Source: Eimeria necatrix | Lineage: Eukaryota > Apicomplexa > Conoidasida > Eucoccidiorida > Eimeriidae | Assembly (NCBI RefSeq): GCF_000499385.1 | Contig: NW_013654542.1 | Location: 1 to 19,247, forward strand | DNA length: 19,247 bases | Reading direction: 5' to 3' | Shown here: piece after piece, positions 9,900 through 18,457 of the stretch | How positions within the stretch are numbered: the first letter of the stretch is position 1 | How the letters are laid out: every line of letters begins with the position of its first letter | Program-made: the position numbers and the translations under genes | The notes under the pieces: model-generated | Seen by the model: only the letters and a program-made list of their open reading frames with translations | Databases searched by the model: none | Told to the model about the DNA's origin: nothing

Positions 9900-12800
9900 G
9901 GGAGGAGGTGCGGCTGCCGCTGGCGATCATGACCTCGGGGGACACGCACGCGGCGACTGCGGCGCTGCTGGAGGCCCACGACTTCTTCGGACTCGACAGA
10001 AGCCAAGTCCATTTGCTGCAGCAGCAAAAAGTGCCCGCGCTCGCCGACATGCAGGCCAGGCTCGCCACCTGCCCCCAAGACCGCTTCCAGCTGCTGCTGA
10101 AGCCCCACGGCCACGGCGACGTCCACGCGCTGCTGCTGCGCTCCGGGCTGCTCAGCAGCTGGCAGCAGCGGGGCCTCCGCTGGGTCGCTTTGCTGCAGGA
10201 CACCAACGCGGCGGTCCTCCGCGTGCTGCTGGCCGTCATCGGCGTTTCCGAACGCAGGGGACTCGCCATGAACTCCATCGCCGTTCCCAGGTCCGAACCA
10301 CACGCAGCAAGGCTGCTGCTCCAGCAAATGCAGCTGCTGCTGCTGCAGCAGCAGCAGCAGCAGCAGCTGCAGCAGTGCAGCAGCTGCAGCAAGTGCGAAA
10401 GTTGAATTGCAAGTGCAAGTGCAAGTGCAAGTGCAACACGGCCGCCCGATCGCCAGATCCGACTCGCCAAAACGCGCGAGGAGTTAATAAAATAAATAAA
10501 GATTAATTCAACGCCAAACAAACAGCCGACGCGGCGAACTCTCGTTCGTGAACTCTTCAGCTCGGTGTCTGCACGCTTTCCTGCTGCTGCTCTTGAACGA
10601 GTGCAAAAGCGGGAAGCTGCGCGATTAAGTGGAGGATCAGCCATTAATTGTTCAGATATTCGCGCGTTATTATAAATTAAGTTTTTCTTGTTTTGTTTTG
10701 CTGCTGCAGGCGGCCTGGGGAAGCCGTCGGCAGCATTTGCCGGCTGGTTTCGGCGGAGCGCGAGCTGACTCTCAACGTGGAATACAACGTGCTGGACAGT
10801 CTTTTGAAGGTATTCTTCTTTGTGCATTAATGAGTTTGCAAAAACTTTAAAAAGAGCCCCAAAGGGCCCTTCAGGCCGCATGCAAAGGCCCGGATCGGAG
10901 TGCTTTCCGTGCGGGTTCCGCGGCTTCCTTTGCTGCTGCTTTCTCCTTTTCTGTGCACTTCGCTGACTCCTGAGGTGGCTGCAGTGTTTGCGTCTTTGCT
11001 GCGAATCAATTCAAACTTCTTCCCCCCGCTTTCCCTTCTTGAAGTCTGCGTCCCGCTGCTGCTGCAGCAAAGCTGCAGCAAAGCTGCAGCAAAACTGCAG
11101 CAAAGCTGCAGCAAAGCTGCAGCAAACTGCAGCAAAGCTGCAGCAAACTGCAGCAACTGCGCCTTTGCTGTTCACTGCTTTGCTGCTGCAGGCCACGGGC
11201 AAAGGCGGAGACACGGCGGGGCCTGAGGGCTATTCGCTTTTGCCCGGAAACACCAACGCCATAGTGCTGAGTCTGGAGCCTTACTTGCGGGCTTTGGAGA
11301 GTTCTGGGGGTCTCGTGCCGGAGTTTATAAATCCCAAGTTCAAAGTAAATGCTTTTTAATTAATAATTAGTTTTAAAAAAGAATTTAATTAATTAAAAAG
11401 CATTTACTTTGAACTTTTATTTGCAATTTTGAATAAATTAGTTTTAAAAAAGAATTTATATTCAAAATTGCAAATAAAACGCTTTCTTGCTGCCTGCATG
11501 CGGAAGCCTTCTGCAGCCTTTTGTCAACTCGAATGCGCCTTCTGCTGCTGCTGCTGCACTTACTTCAACTAGTTGTGCTGCTGCTGCTGCTGCATTCATT
11601 TCAATTAGTTGTGCTGCTGCTGCTGCTGCATTCATTTCAATTAATTGTGCTGCTGCTGCTGCATTTGCTTCAATTCGTGGTGCTGCTGCTGCTGCTGCAC
11701 TTATTTCAATTAGTTGTGCTGCTGCTGCTGCTGCACTTATTTCAATTAGTTGTGCTGCTGCTGCTGCATTTGCTTCAATTGGTTGTGCTGCTGCTGCTGC
11801 TGCATTTGCTTCAATTCGCTGTGCTGCTGCTGCTGCTGCTGCATTTGCTTCAATTGTTTGTGCTGCTGCTGCTGCTGCTGCTGCTGCATTGCTGCAACTG
11901 GTTGTGCTGCTGCTTTGGCTTTGCGTTTGGACTTAGGACGAAACGAAAACTTCCTTCAAGTCGCCCGCGCGCCTCGAAAGTATGATGCAGGACTTGCCGC
12001 TGCAGCTGGCGCCGGAAGACAAGGTGAGAGTTTCTTTTTATTTTATTTATTCTTTTTTATTTATTTCCACTTATTTCCATTCTTTATTTCATTCTTTATC
12101 TCATTCTTTATCTCATTCTTTATTTCAGTTCTTTATTTTAATTCTTTATTTTAATTCTTTATTTTAATTCTTCATTTTAATTCTTTATTTTAATTCTTTA
12201 TTTTAATTCTTTGTTTCAGTTCTTTATTTCGATTCTTTATTTCGATTCTTTATTTCAGTTCTTTATTTTAATTCTTTATTTTAATTCTTTATTTTAATTC
12301 TTTATTTTAATTCTTTATTTTAATTCTTTATTTTAATTCTTCATTTTAATTTTTTATTTTAATTTTTTATTTCAATTATTTATTTTAATTCTTTATTTTA
12401 ATTTTTTATTTTAATTCTTTATTTCAATTATTTATTTCAATTATTTATTTTAATTCTTTATTTTAATTCTTTATTTTAATTCTTTATTTTAATTCCAGAC
12501 TTAACTCCTAATTTCATTATTTGCTTTTTGCTGCTGCTGCCTCTCTCTCACTTTCCCTGTCGCTTTCCACTTTTCCTTTTGGCTGGCCCAAAGCCCGAAA
12601 AAGCCCTCCACTGCCTAACAATGAATTAATAATTAATTAATAATTAATTATTAATGCATTAATAATTAATTAATAATGAATTAATAATGAATTAATAATG
12701 AATTAATAATGAATTAATAATTAACAATGAATTAATAATGCATTAATAATGCATTAATAATTGATTAATAATGCATTAATAATGCATTAATAATGAATTA

Positions 12801-13175
12801 ACATGAATTAACATGAATTAACATGAATTAACATGAATTAACATGAATTAACATGAATTAACACGAATTAAGATGAATTAAGATGGATTAAGATGAATTA
12901 AGACGAATTAAGATGAATTAAGACGAATTAAGATGAATTAAGATGAATTAAAGACACATTTGCAAGTAATTGTTCTCTTATTTTCCACTTACTTCCAACT
13001 CCGGCGCAGGTCGGCTTCGTGGAACTGCCCCGCTGGTGCTGCTTCAGCCCCGTGAAGAACTCCGTCGAAGACGCGCGCAAGAAAGCCGCGAGCGCTTTGC
13101 CGCCGGAGTCCGCGCTGAGCGGCGAGGCGGACTTGTACTACCAGAACGCGCAGTGGCTGAAGCTCGCCGTGGCCT

Positions 13176-13229
<54 letters not shown>

Positions 13230-13948
13230 GCTCCGTGTTCATTGCGGAGCCCCGGCCCGTTTGCTTCGGAGGCGTTAAGTACCAAATGGGCCCCAAAATC
13301 GTCCTTTGTCCTTCCTGGGCGATTTCGCTGCAGCAAATGAAGGAACGGCTGCGGGGCGCCAACCTGCGGATTCAGCAGGAGTCCGTCGGAGTTTCGGGCG
13401 CTTCCGGGGCTCCTTTGGATTCTTTTTTCTTTTATTTTATTTTATTTTATTTTATTTTATTTTATTTTCCCTTTTAAGTCCTTTTTGCGCGCAAAAAGCG
13501 CCACAAAGTGCTGCTTTCCGCCGCCAGATCTGCACAGTGCGCTGCGGTGTATCTGCTGCTCAGCTCGGCGCTGGTCATTTCCGGAGATGTCGAAATTCAC
13601 AATTTGGAATTGGACGGCGCTTTGCTGCTGAAGGCAGACCCTGGTGAGGAATTTTTATTTCTTTTTGTTTTATTTATTTATTTATTTCTTTGTTTTATTT
13701 CTTCTTTTTCTTTTTCCACTTCCAATTCCAAAGTTCAGGTTCTCCGCGGGCGCGGCGCGGCAGCAGCATCTGTCTAGGCTGGCCGCTCGAGCGGCTTCTC
13801 TCCTGCTGCTGCTGCTGCTGTTGCTGCCACTGCTACTTCTGCTGCAGCAGCAGCAGCTGCTGCTGCGGCAGCTGCTACAGCTACTGCTACTCCTGCTGCG
13901 GCTGCCGCTGCTGCTGCGGGTGCTGCACTGCCTCCGCTGCTTCTACTG

Positions 13949-13994
<46 letters not shown>

Positions 13995-14175
13995 AGGGGC
14001 GTCGCTGGTGGTGGACAGTCTGTCAGTGCGCAACGCGGGCTGGAGCTTTGAGCCGCTTTCCGATGCTGCTGCTGCTGCTGCTGCTCCCGTGGAGGCTTTG
14101 CGGGGCTTTCGAGTGCTGCGGAAAGAAGCAAAGGAAGTTCATGTCAAGAGTGGGACTGAAGTGATTCGGGAGTGA
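9316..14175 (+). CDS. UDP-sugar pyrophosphorylase (UTP:sugar-1-phosphate uridylyltransferase)
   Basis: Family reaction: sugar-1-phosphate + UTP to UDP-sugar + pyrophosphate in the cytosol, feeding glycan synthesis. Eight exons join in phase: 9316-9397, 9495-10290, 10710-10809, 11192-11344, 11937-12023, 13010-13384, 13538-13643 and 13997-14175, about 625 aa, close to the roughly 615 aa of plant USP. Seen in order: SYPGGL and NPFEGFSVAVP; the nucleotide-binding loop VVVAGGLGERLGYSGIK near residue 110; IMTSGDTH; KPHGHGDVHALL near 230; FQDTN-like LLQDTN; LNVEYNVLD; LLPGNTNAIV; FINPKFK; LESMMQDLP; YQMGPKIVLCPSW; ELDGALLL; and the closing GFRVL. The 13-Gln run (9860-9898) and 17-Ser run (13178-13228) are insertions absent from the plant enzyme. 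The exon 6/7 junction is the only uncertain one (weak donor, surplus CAAVYLLL). An in-frame ATG at 9043 would add 91 low-complexity residues; I prefer 9316. Confidence 0.93.
9860..9898 (+). repeat. (CAG)13 encoding 13 Gln inside the pyrophosphorylase
   Basis: A pure in-frame CAG run between a catalytic-domain helix (ACQRHA) and the strand leading to the IMTSGDTH motif. In the plant enzyme this position holds a short variable loop, so the tract is probably surface-exposed and tolerated. Confidence 0.95.
10411..10436 (+). repeat. AAGTGC hexamer repeat in pyrophosphorylase intron 2
   Basis: Four tandem AAGTGC copies and a partial fifth, just after a CAG/CTG cluster in intron 2 (10291-10709). 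A related CAAGTGC occurs at about 10390. Confidence 0.85.
11062..11158 (+). repeat. CTGCAGCAAAG tandem array in pyrophosphorylase intron 3
   Basis: About eight copies of an 11-bp CTGCAGCAAAG unit, with shorter CTGCAGCAAA variants, upstream of the intron 3 acceptor at 11191. Each copy ends its CTGCAG as a potential splice acceptor. Confidence 0.85.
11336..11479. repeat. Twin perfect hairpins with identical 23-nt loops
   Basis: Hairpin A has perfect 29-bp arms at 11336-11364 and 11388-11416. Hairpin B has perfect 21-bp arms at 11415-11435 and 11459-11479. The loops 11365-11387 and 11436-11458 are identical (aattagttttaaaaaagaat followed by tta), while the stems differ in sequence. The left arm of hairpin A includes the last nine bases of exon 4 and the GTAAAT donor. 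The inverted arm therefore repeats coding sequence. Confidence 0.93.
11539..11915 (+). repeat. Tandem array of (CTG)n plus TTCAATT units in pyrophosphorylase intron 4
   Basis: About ten copies of a unit of roughly 36-40 bp: a variable CTG run, then CATTYATTTCAATTRGTTGTG or a close variant. Copy length varies mainly in the number of CTG triplets (4-8). The array fills most of the intron between the twin hairpins and the acceptor TTAG at 11936. Confidence 0.9.
12040..12496 (+). repeat. TTCTTTATTTTAA array in pyrophosphorylase intron 5
   Basis: A continuous array of a 13-bp unit, TTCTTTATTTTAA, with TTTCAG, TTTCGA and TTATTT variants. It begins shortly after the GTGAGA donor at 12024. It is strongly strand-asymmetric (T-rich on the coding strand). 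Confidence 0.9.
12619..12955 (+). repeat. Two adjoining ATTAAT/ATGAATTAA arrays in pyrophosphorylase intron 5
   Basis: 12619-12795 is built of ATTAATAATGA/ATTAATAATGC units of about 11 bp. From about 12795 the period becomes 10 bp: first ATGAATTAAC copies, then AGATGAATTA copies with ACG and TGG variants, ending near 12955. The order suggests stepwise change from one unit to the next. Confidence 0.88.
13178..13228 (+). repeat. (AGC)17 encoding 17 Ser inside the pyrophosphorylase
   Basis: In-frame pure AGC run in exon 6 between WLKLAVAC and GSVFIAEP. It sits where the plant enzyme has a variable loop before the conserved region ending in WGMIFSD, equivalent to PSWAISL here. Confidence 0.95.
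13385..13537 (+). other. Pyrophosphorylase intron 6, boundaries uncertain, with TTTTA repeat
   Basis: The conserved sequence must be interrupted here because the exon 6 frame runs into a TAA at 13475-13477. The intron holds a TTTTA pentamer run at about 13432-13468. Donors available are GTCGGA (13385) and GTTTCG (13391), both weak. The only phase-matched acceptor is CACAG at 13537. This leaves about a dozen residues not matched in plant USP. Confidence 0.5.
13945..13996 (+). repeat. (CTG)n ending as the acceptor of pyrophosphorylase intron 7
   Basis: A pure CTG run ends in CTGCAG immediately before exon 8 (13997). Intron 7 (13644-13996) begins GTGAGG and is otherwise TTTATT-rich, then CTG/CAG-rich. 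Confidence 0.85.
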
Positions 14176-14188
14176 CGCGCGCAGCGCG

Positions 14189-14229
<41 letters not shown>

Positions 14230-14384
14230 GGCGGCGCCGCCGTTTTATTTTTGTTCAGCGTGGCGGCGCCGCCGCCGCAAAGTCGCAACTGCGACAGCAG
14301 CAGCAGCGGGCGGCGAGGCCGCCGGAAGCTGCTGCAGCAAGAAGCAAAAGGCGCAGCGCGAGCGCAGCAAGAAGAGCAGCAGCA

Positions 14385-14420
14385 GCAGCAGCAGCTGCTG
14401 CTGCTGCTGCTGCTGCTGCT
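14385..14420. repeat. Palindromic CAG/CTG junction
   Basis: A run of CAG triplets on the plus strand passes directly into CTG triplets around 14394-14396, forming a near-perfect inverted repeat that could fold as a triplet hairpin. It lies in the unresolved 3' part of the minus-strand gene. Confidence 0.85.
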
Positions 14421-14459
14421 TTCTTGTTTCTGTAGTTGCCGATCCCTCCAAGCCAGGGG

Positions 14460-14779
14460 GCTTCTTGCTGCTGCCTCCAACTGACACAGGTCACTGAGGG
14501 AAAGTTTGCACTTCTGCCAAGTCCGCAGAAACCAAAAAGTTAATTCAAATGTCTTGAGGCCTTCGTGCTGCAGCAGCAGCAGGCGACAAGTCCAGCTGCA
14601 GCAAACAGATTCCCGCAAGCCGCAGCAGCAGCAGCACCAGTAGCAGCTCACCTGCAGCACCACTGTCTTCCTCGCAGCCAGCGCTTCGAACTGAGCAGCA
14701 GCAGCAGCTCACCAGCAGCAGCAGGAAAGTAGCCTCTTCAGCAGCAGACCAGCGTTAGCAGCGACAGAGCAGCAGCAGC

Positions 14780-14810
<31 letters not shown>

Positions 14811-14900
14811 ATCAGTTGGCCGCACGTAGGCGCAGTTAGGCAGCTTTGCAGAGTCAGGCAGCGCGAGGCAGCAGCGAGCGAAGCTGGCTGCGCAGCAGCT

Positions 14901-14932
<32 letters not shown>

Positions 14933-15379
14933 TCACTTTCACGAGGTAAGCAGCAAAGTCCTTCTTGGTCTTTTGAAAAGAAGACCCCTCGCGGCCGCCC
15001 TCCCGCAGCAGCTGCTCGAGCGAACCCCCGAGCCGCACATTTGCTGCTGCAGGCGCAGCAGCGGGCGCTTCCTTCTGGGGCTGCGGCGGGGGGGGCACTG
15101 CAGCGGGGGCGGGGGGGCGCGGAAATGCAGAAAAGTGCAGAAAGAAGCAGCAAAGTGCTGCTGCTGCTGCTTACGGACGGGCCCGAAGTCGTTTGGCATC
15201 AAATCTGAGAAAAAGGAAGTCAAAAGCTGCTTTTTAGAATGAGATTCCCTCGGTTTCTCACCGAGGACTTCCGGGTGCCGCGGCTCGTAGTGCAACTCGG
15301 AACTTGCAACTCTCGAGTCGCCCGCCGCCCCCGCGGCCCTCGCAGCGGCCAACACGCAAAAACAAACAACAATTATCAT
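14460..15379 (-). CDS. Unrecognised secretory-pathway protein, C-terminus unresolved
   Basis: Seen: exon 1 (15379-15262) starts with ATG and a typical signal peptide (MIIVVCFCVLAAARAAGAAG), followed by SSELHYEPRHPEVL. A 30-nt exon 2 (15204-15175) gives LMPNDFGPV. Exon 3 (15046-14937) gives NVRLGGSLEQLLREGG and FQKTKKDFAAYLVK. All junctions have GT/AG boundaries and matching phase. Continuing in phase 0, a 39-nt exon (14690-14652, FEALAARKTVVLQ) and one from 14567 (HEGLKTFELTFWFLRTWQK) are the best fit; an alternative uses 14843-14710. The end is not settled: the last frame stays open to 14139, antisense to the end of the pyrophosphorylase, while an AATAAA on this strand lies near 14244. I do not recognise the family. 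The signal peptide implies entry into the secretory route. Confidence 0.5.
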
Positions 15380-15701
15380 TTCCCGGAAGTTCTGCACTTT
15401 TGTTTTTCCAGAAAGTCGCAAATGAAGTGCAGATCAGCGCCGCGACGCCGATCCGCGCGCGCATCTGAGGTGTATGTGCAGCTCGCGCGATCCGCGGAAA
15501 CCCGAGGCTCTGCGCCTTTTCAGATGATGTTTCCGACTTCTTTTTTCCCCTTTTTGCATATTTGAATTTATTTATTCCGGATCTGCTGGCGACTGACAGG
15601 ATCGCGGGGCACTCGCGACTGCCGCAGTCTAAATTGAATGCGGGGAGCTCTACTCTGCCTGTCTTCCCGCGGGCCTGCTTTTCGCCCTTCAGAGTTCAAC
15701 T

Positions 15702-15808
15702 AAAGACAAAGCACTTTAAAGACAAAGCACTTTAAAGACAAGTACTTTAAAGACAGTACTTTAAAGACAAGTACTTTAAAGACAAGTACTTTAAAGACAA
15801 GTACTTTA
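15702..15808. repeat. AAAGACAAGTACTTT tandem array
   Basis: Seven copies of a 14-16-bp unit. The first two read AAAGACAAAGCACTTT, later ones AAAGACAAGTACTTT, and one lacks a base. Each later unit contains the palindrome AAGTACTT. Confidence 0.92.
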
Positions 15809-15967
15809 CTTCTCTCCTGCAAAGCAGAAAGGCCGCACTTTCACTTGACGTCTTTGTCCCGACGACAAATAAACAAACAAGTCTATTTACAAGCCCCTTC
15901 AACACGGAGGACAAACCAGAAGAAGGGGCCAAACGATGGTCTGGGACGCAAAGCAAATCCCGTCCCA

Positions 15968-16076
15968 GAAGGGGGCCCCCGGGGGCCCCCCGGGGGCCCC
16001 TGGGGTCCCAGCGGGGCCCCGCTGTGCGGACTGGTGGGCCCCGGGGGGCCCCGGGGGCCCCGGGGGCCCCCAAACC
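15968..16076. repeat. GGGGCCCC-type tract cluster, intergenic
   Basis: Repeated runs of 4-6 G followed by 4-6 C on both strands. Runs of this kind can form strong hairpins or, as single strands, G-quadruplexes. Similar clusters lie at about 16299-16412 and 17028-17122 in the neighbouring gene. Confidence 0.85.
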
Positions 16077-16201
16077 ACCGGCGCCGCGGCGACTCGCCAA
16101 TAAGAAGGTGGGACTGCGTGGGCTAATAAAGGCTGAGACTATTTAGTTTGCGGTGGAGGCAGAGAGCAGCAAAAGAAAACCCTCGAAAAGACCAAAACCA
16201 C

Positions 16202-16220
16202 AAACCCTTATTCAGGGTTT
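16202..16220. repeat. Inverted telomere-unit hairpin at a stop codon
   Basis: AAACCCT (16202-16208) and AGGGTTT (16214-16220) flank a 5-nt loop. On the minus strand the TAA stop of the low-complexity gene (16210-16208) lies in it. Confidence 0.8.
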
Positions 16221-16510
16221 GGGGGGCCCCCCTTGCTGTAACTCGGCTTCCCCACACTCAGCGCCGAGGGCCGCCTGCTGGCCGTCGCCCCTCGAAGCCC
16301 CCGGGGGGCCCCCGCGCGGCCCGGGGGGGCCCCCAGGGGGGCCCCCGGGCGGCCCGGGGGGCCCCCCAGGGGGGCCCCCGCGCGGCCCGGGGGGCCCCCC
16401 TGGGGGGCCCCCGAGGCGGAGGAAGTGGGAGGGGAGGCCCCAATTCGGGTCCTGTCTCTTCTCCTGTGTCTGCGGGGGCTCCAGGGAGCAGGTACGGGCT
16501 GCTGCGTGTC

Positions 16511-16541
<31 letters not shown>

Positions 16542-17201
16542 AGCAGCTGCTGCTGCTGCAGCAGCTGCTGCTGCTGCCTGTGTTGCCACTCGAGGCTGGG
16601 GCTTTCGGAGGAGCGGAAGGACCGCCTCAGCGCCCTGTCCTGGTTGTGGCGCTGCCGCTGCTGCTGCTGCTGCTGCAGCAGCAGCTGCTGCTGCTGCTCC
16701 CTCAGCCTGCCCCTCCGGGGGCCCCTTCGGGGGCCCCCCTGCTGCCTCGTGGCTGTCAATTCATCTTCTGCTTCGTATTCTGCTTCGCTGCCTCTCCTGG
16801 GGGAAGTTGCGGAGATGGAGGAGGCCCTGCTGCTGCTGCTGCTGCCGCTGCTGCTGCTGCTGCTGCTGCTGCGCCCCTGCTGCTGCTGCAGCGCCTCTTC
16901 TGCTGCTCCCTCCTCGCTTCCAGTTACAGCAGAATCACTAGCAGCAAAACAGTGCAGCATGAAGCCCGCGAGGGGCCCATAGGGGCCCCACCCTTGCCGC
17001 AGCATTTCCATCTCCACAAACCCCCCGGACCCCAGGGGCCCCCGGGGGCCCCCAGGGGGGCCCCCCACGGGGCCCCCGGGGGCCCCCGGGGGCCCCCCGG
17101 GGGCCCCCAGGGGCCCCTCAGGGTCTATGCGGGTCTCGGCGCCGCAAAGGCTGGGGGCCGAGAAGGACCTCCTGAGACCAAACAAACAAATTAATTCAAT
17201 T

Positions 17202-17233
<32 letters not shown>

Positions 17234-17404
17234 TTTGTTATTTATTTATATTTATTTACCATTTAATTTATTTATTATTTATTTATTTATTTCTTATTAC
17301 TAGTGAGAGCTGGTGGGGCCAGAGGGGAAGAAAGGAAACAGAGCGGCGCTGGCGCTGCGGCAAACAGCCCTGCGGCGTCTTTTGCTGCTGCTGCTGCTGC
17401 AGCA

Positions 17405-17436
<32 letters not shown>

Positions 17437-17914
17437 GCTGCTGGAGGGAAGTGGAGCTGCTGCAGCTGCTCACCTAAACAGAGCCGTGTAGGAGAAAGGC
17501 GCCTCGGCCCTGTCGGCGCTGCTGCTGCCTGCTGCTGCAGCAGCAGCAGCAGCAGAATCTAAACTGTTTTGCTGCAGCAAAGTTCCCCTTTGCTGCTCCC
17601 CAGCTGTCTCCCCACCTCTGCTGCTGCTTCCCGCGGCCCCCGGGGCCCCCAGCGCCAGCAGCGCACTGCTGCTCTCGGGCCCTCCCGCTGCTGCTGCTGC
17701 TGCTGCTGAGCTGTCGATGCACTCCAGCGGCAGCCGCAGCAATGAAGCATTTGAGGCAGCAACTGCTGCCTCCGGGGGCCCCTCAGACAAAGGAGGCGCT
17801 GAATTAAAGCACGCAGATGCTGCTGCTGCTGCAGTCTCTGCTGCTGCTGCTGCTGCAGTCTCTGCTGCTGTTTCTAAAGAAGACACGTTCAAGGGCAGCA
17901 CTGGGCCTTCACTC

Positions 17915-17949
<35 letters not shown>

Positions 17950-18426
17950 CAGCAGCAGCGAGCTGTGATCGCTGCGCTTGCGGCCTCTTTCAACTTCAGA
18001 AGAAGTGTGTCTGCTTCCTTGCCGCTTCTCTGCTGCTGCTGTTGCTGCTGTTGCTGCTGTTGCTGCTGTTGCCGCGCTAGCAGCGGTTGCTGCTGCTGCC
18101 GCCGCTGTTGCTGCAGCAGCAGCAGCTGCTGCTGCTGGCTGCTGCTGCAGCTCACGCTCCTGGCTGGAAGACAAGAGAGACTCAGAAACAGCAGCAGCTA
18201 ACGGATGGCCTAAAGAAGCCACCTCAAGAGATGGTGCTGCAGCTGCTGCTGTCGCTGCTGCTGCATCTGCTGCTGCTGCTGCTGCTGCGGGCTCCACAGC
18301 CGCTTCTTTCAACTCCGAATCGCCTTGAGGAGCAGCAGCAGCAGCTGCTGCTGCTGCTCCTGGTGCTGCTGCTGCTGCAGCTGCCTCGGAGAGATTCGCG
18401 TCCACTGGGTGAGCAGCAGCTTCGTC

Positions 18427-18457
<31 letters not shown>

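Larger units (their letters stand above)
15380..16207. other. Spacer with satellite-like repeats between two minus-strand genes
   Basis: No gene could be supported. It should contain the promoter of the signal-peptide protein and the 3' flank of the low-complexity gene. It holds the 15-bp array at 15702-15808 and the G/C-tract cluster at 15968-16076. A 55-codon plus frame starting at 15935 covers the G/C tract but shows nothing beyond Gly/Pro/Ala repeats. Confidence 0.45.

Noticed and set aside
11539..12955. CRISPR-like array
   Set aside because: The repeats are tandem satellites without unique spacers and lie inside introns of a eukaryotic gene.
14710..14843. Alternative exon LPNCAYVRPTD followed by Leu and Cys runs
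   Set aside because: It needs an AAAG acceptor and carries CTG-sense repeats typical of introns here. The phase-0 path through 14690-14652 and 14567 reads more like protein.
15747..16100. Minus frame ending in repeated KYLSL units
   Set aside because: The units are a translation of the 15-bp array, and the frame starts only at a TTG and has no splice link to a neighbour.
15935..16102. Plus frame of 55 codons with Gly/Pro repeats followed by AATAAA
   Set aside because: It is explained by the G/C-tract repeat; the same tract gives similar peptides in other frames and on the other strand.
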